NCBI GenBank assembly: GCA_932521035.1
Contig: OW051495.1
Location: 11,036,001-11,100,000 of the forward strand
Source of the DNA: Oscheius dolichura
Lineage: Eukaryota; Nematoda; Chromadorea; Rhabditida; Rhabditidae
Reading direction: 5' to 3'
DNA length: 64,000 nucleotides
The number at the start of each line of letters is the position of its first letter. Within the stretch, counting starts at the first letter, position 1. Shown in pieces: positions 57,316 to 64,000 of this stretch. Below the pieces are notes generated by a model, which did not search any database, was not told the DNA's origin, and saw only the letters and a list, made by a program, of their open reading frames with translations. The translations under genes and the position numbers were made by a program.

Positions 57316-58476
57316 ATGTCCTCAGCAATTGTGAGAGTCGTCATCTCTGTTGTTTCCGGCTCCCTGGCTCTGTGTTTCAACTCCCTCCTGGCCTGTATCA
57401 TTCTCACCACAAAATGTTTCTATATTGGAAACTATAAATTTCTTCTGTTTCTTTATACTGTCTCCGCTGCTACGTACTCCATTGGTCAGATAACAACAGC
57501 GGCGGTAGGTCGTAAAATGTCCCAAAATTTAATTCGGAAGGAGATTTACCAGCCGACGCATCTTTCAGACGTTCATCCTACTTCCCGATGGCTACATGCT
57601 CTATGATACAGTTCATCTGCTTCCCGTTACCATTGGATACGTCTCTATCAATATTTATATATTCTGTTTCGTTCAAAATATCGTCATCCTCACCCTGTCT
57701 TTCTCCTATCGTTATTTTGTCATTTGCTAGTAAGGAACAATTGACGCTTCGAGGAGCATTAACTCCGTTTAGCCCTAGAGGACTCGAAATATTGATCAAT
57801 AACTGGATCCCAATAGCCATCGTTTCCCTTGGAATAATTGTGTACACCGTCGGCGCTCTTGTATACGCCCTAATTCCGACGGCAAAATGTGAAGAACTCT
57901 TCAAGGAGGCGTTCTACCGGGCTACTGGGTACCGTATCCAAGAGACAGCCTACGATTGCGGGATGGTCTTCTACCACGGCCAGTTGAATTGGATTCTTTT
58001 CGCCGCCTTGGGAATTTTCACTGTAGTAGCCTCCGTCGCAGCTGGTATTATTATAACCGTTGCTCTGAGGACAACTCGAAAGTTAAAGACGATTTCCGCC
58101 GAATCTCAAGCCATGGCTAATCAGCAGAAAAAAATATTCACCCTTTTAATCTTCCAGGTGAAACCACTACCTGAAACGTGGATATAGAGATGTTCAGGTA
58201 TCCTTGCCATGGATATTCAACATTGTTCCCGTCCAATTTGCCTTGATTTCCTCCTATTTCGCCCTCCCAACAGATGCCTTGGTCCAAAGTACTGGCTGTT
58301 TTCTGACAATTGCCCAGATTATCGATCCCATTCTTATTTTCTACTTTATCAAGCCATATCGACGAGCTTTATGGAGGAAAGGGTTTCAAGCGAGGGTTTC
58401 TTCCACTGGAGAGAGCCACACTGGTCATTATCAGCAGAGAACCTCCCATACAATTGGGCACAGTAATCCACTTTGA
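57316..58476 (+). CDS. Str-superfamily chemoreceptor E
   Basis: Exons 57316-57504, 57569-57729, 57773-58157 and 58198-58476 give 337 aa. First of the E-H subgroup: N-terminus MSSAIVRVVISVVSG, TM1 LCFNSLLACIILTTK, conserved QITTAA before the first intron, SFSYRYFVIC at the end of TM3, AMANQQKKIFTLLIFQV before TM6 and IAQIIDPILIFYFIKPYR in TM7. The codon at the second junction is Tyr (TA|C) where F has Asn. The tail (SSTGESHTGHYQQR) is nearly shared with F. It is expected to be a sensory receptor with unknown ligand. Confidence 0.9.
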
Positions 58477-58878
58477 GTGTCATTGTCTTCCTATCCACAA
58501 GATCTCAACCCCTTCTAGAGTAATATCTCGAATAGAGCTGTAAATATTTTATATCGGGAAACCGGCCTCACAGGACATCCGGTATTAGGATAGCGGAACT
58601 TGTCTTTTCACACCACGGCTGTGCACTTCGCTAATTCCTGACAATACCACCCAGCTCTTATAAGTAGTCCTGAAATAAATACTGGATACAAGATGTTTTG
58701 TATGGTATGGTGACTACAGTCTACAAGGAACAAGATATCAACCATCCGTCCAAGATAGCCACACCATTGTGTTTCCATTGGTACATCAACGTTTTATTTT
58801 TCTTTTTTTGCAACACGTGCTCTCCTCATTAGTACAACTATCGTATCCTGACGTTCAATCTAGACAGACATTCAGAGA
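58477..58878. other. spacer between receptors E and F
   Basis: 402 bp without exons. The sequence tactggatacaagatg near 58679 resembles tactggatacaaaatg after gene C (about 55534), a trace of shared 3' flanks. Confidence 0.5.
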
Positions 58879-60010
58879 ATGATGTCCTCAGCAACTGTGA
58901 GAGTCGTCATCTCTGTTGTTTCCGGCTCCCTCGCTCTGTGTTTCAACTCTCTCCTGGCCTGTATTATTCTCACCACAAAATGTTTCTACATCGGTAACTA
59001 TAAATATCTTCTATTGTTATATACAGTTAATGCTGTTATGTACTCCATCGGCCAGATAACAACAGCAGGGGTAAGTCGGACTGTAATGCCTGTACACCTT
59101 TCTAGAGCTTCATCGCGTTTCCCGAAGGCTATGTGTTCTATGATTCAATGCGTCTGCTCCCGGTTACCATTGGATACATCTCAATTAACATGTACATAGC
59201 CAGCTTCGTACACAATATCGTCATCCTCACCCTGTCCTTCTCCTATCGATATTTTGTCATTTGCAAGTAAGGAGAAATGAGTTGGCTAATTAATACAAGC
59301 ATTTAGTCCTCAAGGATTGGAAGTGTTCATCAGGAATTGGATTAAAGTAGCTGTGCTTTCCACTATAATCACCGCCTATGTTGTCGGTGCCTTAGTCTAC
59401 GGATTGATGCCGTCTTCGAAGTGTGAAGAGCTCTTCGGAGAAGGATTCTATCGAACCACCGGATACAGTATCTCCGAGACTGCTTACAACGGCGGCATTA
59501 TCTTCTACCATGACCAGTTCAACTGGATTCTCTTCGCCTCGTTGGGATCCTTCACTCTGCTAATACTCATATCAGCTGCGATAATTTTCACCGTTGCTTT
59601 GAGAACAGCTCGAAGGCTAAAGACCATTTCGACCGAATCACAAGCCATGGCTAATCAACAGAAAAAGATATTTACCCTTCTGATCTTCCAGGTAAAACCA
59701 CAGCCAAAGAAAAAGTGATAGAGATGTTCAGATATCTTTACCCTTTATTTTCAACATCCTGCCGGTTCAATTCACACTAATCTCGACGTATTTTCAATTT
59801 CCCACAGATTTCCTGGTCCAGAGTAGCGGCTGTGTCCTGACTATTGCCCAAATTATCGATCCCCTTTTGATTTTCTACTTTATTAAGCCATATCGACGAG
59901 CTCTGTGGAGGAGGATGTCCCAAACGAGGGGTTCTTCTACGGGGGAGAGCCACACTGGCCAATATCAACAGAGAATGTCTCATACCTTAGGGCACAGTAA
60001 TCCACTTTGA
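58879..60010 (+). CDS. Str-superfamily chemoreceptor F
   Basis: Exons 58879-59070, 59106-59266, 59307-59691 and 59732-60010 give 338 aa. It is very close to E in exon 1 (ATVRVVISVVSGSLALCF) and in the tail, and close to G/H in exon 3 (VYGLMPSSKCEELFGEGFYR). Loop-3 signature AMANQQKKIFTLLIFQI; TM7 IAQIIDPLLIFYFIKPYR. Two ATGs stand in tandem and the first was used. Exon-wise differences in nearest relative hint at conversion between array members. Confidence 0.9.
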
Positions 60011-60377
60011 ACGTTGTATACTGGCTAAATAAATTTGAAATCCTTCGAAAGGAGCGTCTTGAATAGAGCTATATTTCTCTTCTTATCATCCAGGAGGCGA
60101 AGGCTAATCATGGAGGGATTGGTGCCATTGGGATTGAGCTATCCTAGGAATAGAGAAAGACACGATTCGAGATAAAAATGATGGGATCACACAAAAGGAA
60201 GACCTATCACGGCTATTGATGAGAGCCTTTCATAATTTCTCTCTTTTCCCCTTCCCAGAAAGATGAAGTGGTCAATTAGCGCAGGAGGCTGCAGATTATA
60301 AAAAGATCGTGTCCATCAGATAGCACTTTAGCGTACAAGCCCAAGTTTCTGTTGTTTGTGTCGCGGCAGACATTCAG
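60011..60377. other. spacer between receptors F and G
   Basis: 367 bp. attataaaaag at about 60296-60306 (TATAAAA) could be a core promoter about 75 bases before the ATG of gene G; no exon seen. Confidence 0.45.
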
Positions 60378-61640
60378 ATGTCTTCGGCCACTGTGAGGCT
60401 GGTCATTTCTGTTTCATCCGGATTCATTTCCTTCTGTTTCAACTCTCTCCTGGTCTATATCATTTTCACGACTAAATGCTACATCGGCAACTACAAATAT
60501 CTCCTCTTGCTATACACAGTAAATGCGGCTGTGTACTCCATTGGCCAGATAACAACAGCCGCGGTAAGCCCTCTCTTTCGCCTTTCAATAGAAGTTCTCT
60601 GGCTAATTCTTCTCTCACCTAACAAAATTGAGTAGTACTCTAACTCTAAAAAGAACTCGTAAATACGGTAGTTGAAACCTAAGACATACTTTGTTTAGAC
60701 CTTTATGCTGTTCACCGATGGCTACATGCTCTATGATACGGTCCACCTTCTCCCAGTTACCGTCGCCTACATCGCTGTCAACATCTACTTATTCAGCTAC
60801 GTAGCAAATATCGTCATTATCACTTTGTGCTTTTTCTATCGCTATTTGGTTATTTGCAGGTGGGAAATTTACGAACTAGATCCATATGTGAATATGGCCC
60901 TGGGGCTAGACATAATATAAGGAACGTTTAGTCCCCAAGGAATGGAATTATTCATCAAGAACTGGGTCAAAATAGCCATTTCATCCATAGTGATCACAGC
61001 CTATGTCTCCGGTGTCCTTGTCTACGGGTTGATGCCCTCTCCGAAGTGTGAAGAACTCTTCGGAGAGAAATACTACCAAAGAACAGGGTACAGTATCAGG
61101 GAGACCGGATACAACGGCGGAATTATCTTCTACCATGGCCAATTCAACTGGACCTTCCTCTTCGCGTTGGGATCCTTTACTGTTCTTGTTTTTATCTCGG
61201 CTGGAATCATTTTCATTGCTGCTCTGAAGACATCTCGGAGGCTAAAGACCTTTTCTTCAGAGTCTCAAGCCGTGGCTAATCAACAGAAACGGATATTTAC
61301 CCTTCTGATCTTCCAGGCTAGATGATCTCTCAAATGAGATAATTGGCCGATTCAGGTATCTCTGCCATGGATATTCAACATGGTCCCAGTCAACTTCGCC
61401 CTAGTTTCCTCGTATTTTCAGCTGCCTACTGATTTCTTGGTCGAGAATGTCGGCTGCACTGTGACAATTGCCCAGATAATTGACCCTCTTCTCACTATCT
61501 ACTATATCAAGCCATATCGGAAGGCGCTTTGGGGAAGGATGTTCCAAGCGAGAGTTTCATACACGGGAGAGAGCGACGCAGGAGACGGTCAACACCAGTC
61601 GCGGATATCGAATAGATTCCTACACAGTAGTCCCTTTTGA
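60378..61640 (+). CDS. Str-superfamily chemoreceptor G (GC donor)
   Basis: Exons 60378-60563, 60699-60859, 60932-61316 and 61356-61640 give 338 aa. It belongs to the E-H subgroup (FNSLLVYIIFTTK, VNAAVYSIGQITTAA, FFYRYLVICS, AVANQQKRIFTLLIFQV). The third intron begins with GC (CAG|gctaga) where the other seven genes have GT at the same place, so it is a GC-AG intron or a weakened site; reading through gives only two more codons and a stop. TM7 has tyrosine-rich LTIYYIKPYR in place of FYFIKPYR. The longest tail of the group ends RISNRFLHSSPF. Confidence 0.85.
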
Positions 61641-62032
61641 CAATAAGGGAGTCGTCTATACACCGGACACACCGAATGCTGGTGTTTGATATTTGGCAGG
61701 AGCACAAACCGCGAGACACTAAATGGACCAGGAAGGTCCACCGCCAGGATATCCATGTAATATTTGACAAAATAAAATTTCAATGAATAATGGCTGTTGA
61801 ACTGCACTTTGCTCTTTCATTGCTTCTTCGTCGAAATCTGATGACGATGACGAACCAATTAATTTCTGCCCAGGTGATAAAAAGGTCGACATGTGTGCCA
61901 AGCAACACTTTTTAACCTCGGTCTGTGTCGTCCCCGTTTTCACGGTGAATTGTCGTGGTTTCTCTGTTTTGGTAATGTCATCAAATATCCATTTCCCACC
62001 GTTTGTCCAGTGCGTCAAACTTTAAGGCAGAG
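61641..62032. other. spacer between receptors G and H
   Basis: 392 bp; aataaaatttc at about 61769 is a plausible polyadenylation signal for G. No exon seen. Confidence 0.45.
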
Positions 62033-63241
62033 ATGACCCTAGAAGCGGACAGGAGAGTTCTTGTCTCTGTTCTATCCGGTACCCTCGGATTGTGCTTCAA
62101 CTCCCTCTTGGCGTGTATCATTTTCACAACGAACTGCTATATTGGTAACTATAAATACCTTCTGCTACTGTATACAGTAAACGCGGCCATCTATTCCTTG
62201 TGTCAAATATCAACAGCTGCGGTAGGTTGTCTATAACACGCCGTACTTCCAACTCCGGGCCTACACTTATCGGATTCGGACCGAATTCTCCTGGAGAGGT
62301 CGGAGCCAACCTGGAACCAACCCGATCCCAGTAAGAGAAACATTTTCAGACGTTTATGCTATTCCCCGACGGATATATTCTCTACGACATAGTCCGCCTT
62401 CTCCCGGTTGCCATTGGATGGTTCTTTCTCAACCTCTATTCGGCCACATTTGTCCAAAATGTCGTCATCCTCACTCACTCCTTTTACTACCGTTATTTGG
62501 TTATTTGCAGGTAAGATAGAGTGGCTTTCCCTTTCGATTCCTGGCTCTGCGTCTAGATAGAGAATTCCAGTTAATTCACACACATTCAGCTCCCGAGGAT
62601 TGGAGACATACATCCGCTACTGGATCAAAGTTGCCACCGTATCCCTTCTCATAATATCCTATGTTGTTTTCGCCCTAGTCTACGGGTTGATGCCCTCTCC
62701 GAAATGTGACGAACTCTTCGGGGAGAAAGTCTACCGCGTCAGTGGGTACAACATCACCGAGACGGCGTACAATGGCGCCCTTATGTTCTACCACGACCAG
62801 TTCCATTGGCCATTCCTCTTCGCCTTGGGTTCTTTCACTGTCCTAATGGTCATCTCAGCCGGGATTATTATCACCACGGCACTAAAGACGACTCGACAGT
62901 TGAAGATCTTTGTAACAGAATCCCAAACCATGGCCAATCAACAAAAGAGGATATTTACTCTGTTGATCTTCCAGGTTAGACTGCCACCGTGAAAAGTTAC
63001 CCATCTGATTCAGGTATCTCTGCCCATGGTGTTCAACATCCTGCCAATTCAATTTGCCCTGGTATCCACTTATTTCCAACTTCCTACCGAATCTCTAGTC
63101 GAGAATGTCGGCTGCATTGTGACAATTGCTCAGATAATCGACCCCCTTCTCATTTTCTACTTTATCAAGCCATATTGGCAGGCCCTTTGGGGGAGGATGT
63201 TCCAAACAAGGGTTTCCTCGTCTATTGATAGCGATTCATGA
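62033..63241 (+). CDS. Str-superfamily chemoreceptor H
   Basis: Exons 62033-62221, 62350-62510, 62590-62974 and 63014-63241 give 320 aa. The start ATG at 62033 (MTLEADRRVLVSVLSG) aligns with the starts of E-G; the frame is open upstream without another ATG. Subgroup features: LGLCFNSLLACIIFTT, CQISTAA, SFYYRYLVIC, GLMPSPKCDELFGEKVYR, TMANQQKRIFTLLIFQV and IAQIIDPLLIFYFIKPYW. The C-terminal tail is the shortest (TRVSSSIDSDS) and lacks the His/Gln-rich end of E-F. It is the last copy of the array. Confidence 0.9.
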
Positions 63242-63342
63242 GATGCTAAACATCAGCGAGGGATCCCTTTTAATGGAACTGGATCCTTATTTGAATAACA
63301 ATTTATTTGACCGATGTTGAATGTCTTCAGTTGTTTCAGTCC

Positions 63343-63659
63343 TCAATGATAGTATCCAGCGATACAGAACTTCTGTGTTGGCTGCTGAAAAATGTCATAG
63401 TTCATAAAAATAGAAAGGGAAAGCTCACGATGACGGTGCTCGGGTAGATGTATCCCATGTTGTTATCTTGAAGAAGAGCAAAGTCCAGGAGAGATAGTCC
63501 CGTAGTTCTCAGAACATCGGCCACAGTATATCCACAGTTGAGTTGTGTAGCGGTGGCTTGATTGACGCACATAATACCAAAGTTGTTACCCCTGACAGGA
63601 ACTTCAGCCGCGACGAAGGCGACCACAGCAACCAAGAAGAAAAAGAAAAGACGAGCCAT
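63343..63659 (-). CDS. small secreted LysM-like protein, 90 aa
   Basis: Minus-strand exons 63659-63429 and 63384-63343 (44-nt intron) encode 90 aa. A signal peptide (MARLFFFFLVAVVAFVAA) is followed by about 65 residues with three Cys. The segment CGYTVADVLRTTGLSLLDF, then LLQDNNMGYIYPSTVI and PTQKFCIAG, follows the LysM pattern (Y-T-V, then G-S-L, N, I-P-x-Q-x-x-C-I). LysM domains bind N-acetylglucosamine chains such as peptidoglycan or chitin, so a role in bacterial recognition or at the cuticle or gut surface is possible. The match is by eye and the GD-L motif is missing, so the family call is moderate. A TATA box lies 44 bases upstream and AATAAA follows the stop. Confidence 0.7.
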
Positions 63660-63702
63660 TGCTGAGGGAGGGGAACATGCTTTTTGATCATGGTGATCAT
63701 TC

Positions 63703-63709
63703 TTTTATA
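63703..63709 (-). promoter_or_regulatory. TATA box of the LysM-like gene
   Basis: TATAAAA reads on the minus strand 44 bases before the ATG, consistent with a strongly and narrowly expressed secreted-protein gene. Confidence 0.65.
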
Positions 63710-64000
63710 GGAAATATTGGATCTGTGAACGGCGATTTTTGCGTCATTTTGTACGCAAGAGCGACTGGAAAGCTATGAATCAACAGCTTTAGAGATAGCA
63801 ATATCACCCTATCGAGTGGTCTCGGGGATTAATTGTTCATACTACACGATTATTGAACATTATGGTGATTCATGCGATTAATACAAACGAAAATGGGCAG
63901 CGAGATTGTTCTGATTCACTTTAGAATACACAAAAGTTTCCTCGCTTCCGATGCAGTCGTTCTGCCAAAATCTATCACAAATCATAGAATTCCCTGCAAA
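63710..64000. other. right edge, non-coding
   Basis: AT-rich sequence upstream of the LysM-like gene; no exon, RNA gene or repeat seen. Confidence 0.5.

Overview
The window comes from a nematode nuclear genome. Evidence: three cuticle collagens with the short split N-terminal domain, two divergent nuclear hormone receptors, an eight-gene array of Str-superfamily chemoreceptors, F-box/DUF38-like genes, a GH25 (lys-type) lysozyme, a ShK-like-tailed tyrosinase and C1GalT-like transferases, nearly all cut by introns of about 36-60 nt with GT-AG ends. I cannot name the species; base and codon use is less AT-rich than Caenorhabditis elegans. All exon models were joined by hand by matching splice phases, so exon-level detail is prediction.

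Layout. 0-13 kb: a possible edge exon (-), a small unrecognised 4-exon gene (+), then a 25-exon RIPOR/FAM65-like gene (+) with a 4-kb intron. 13.8-15.4 kb: C1GalT-like glycosyltransferase (+). 15.5-19.0 kb: two cuticle collagen genes in a near-perfect inverted repeat (1046-bp arms, 1.45-kb spacer), transcribed away from the spacer and encoding the same protein as far as I compared. 19.2-20.9 kb: tyrosinase (+). 21.2-25.0 kb: tandem nuclear hormone receptor pair (+). 25.3-27.2 kb: secreted Gly/Ala-rich silk-like repeat protein (-).

27.3-30.9 kb is mostly empty. 31.0-34.2 kb: a DMSR/Srw-like peptide GPCR (+) whose last large intron contains an intron-bearing tRNA-Arg(UCU) and a 432-bp retroposed element with an 11-bp target-site duplication. 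34.3-36.2 kb holds repeats: a chemoreceptor-like terminal exon pair (-), a 530-bp element with about 130-bp inverted ends, and a 135-bp palindrome. 36.9-38.0 and 47.3-48.2 kb: two globin-like genes that bracket a cluster of five F-box/DUF38-like genes (two intact, three decayed) and a GH25 lysozyme (-). 48.3-49.5 kb: a third collagen (-), tail to tail with globin 2. 50.9-63.2 kb: eight head-to-tail Str-superfamily GPCRs with a rigid exon plan (about 190 / 161 / 385 / variable). 63.3-63.7 kb: a small secreted LysM-like protein (-).

These are not an operon-like pathway. Most are lineage-expanded environmental and cuticle genes (collagen, tyrosinase, lysozyme, LysM-like, chemoreceptors, F-box, nuclear receptors), the kind of region where nematodes duplicate and lose genes fast. 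The RIPOR-like gene is the only clearly conserved housekeeping-type gene.
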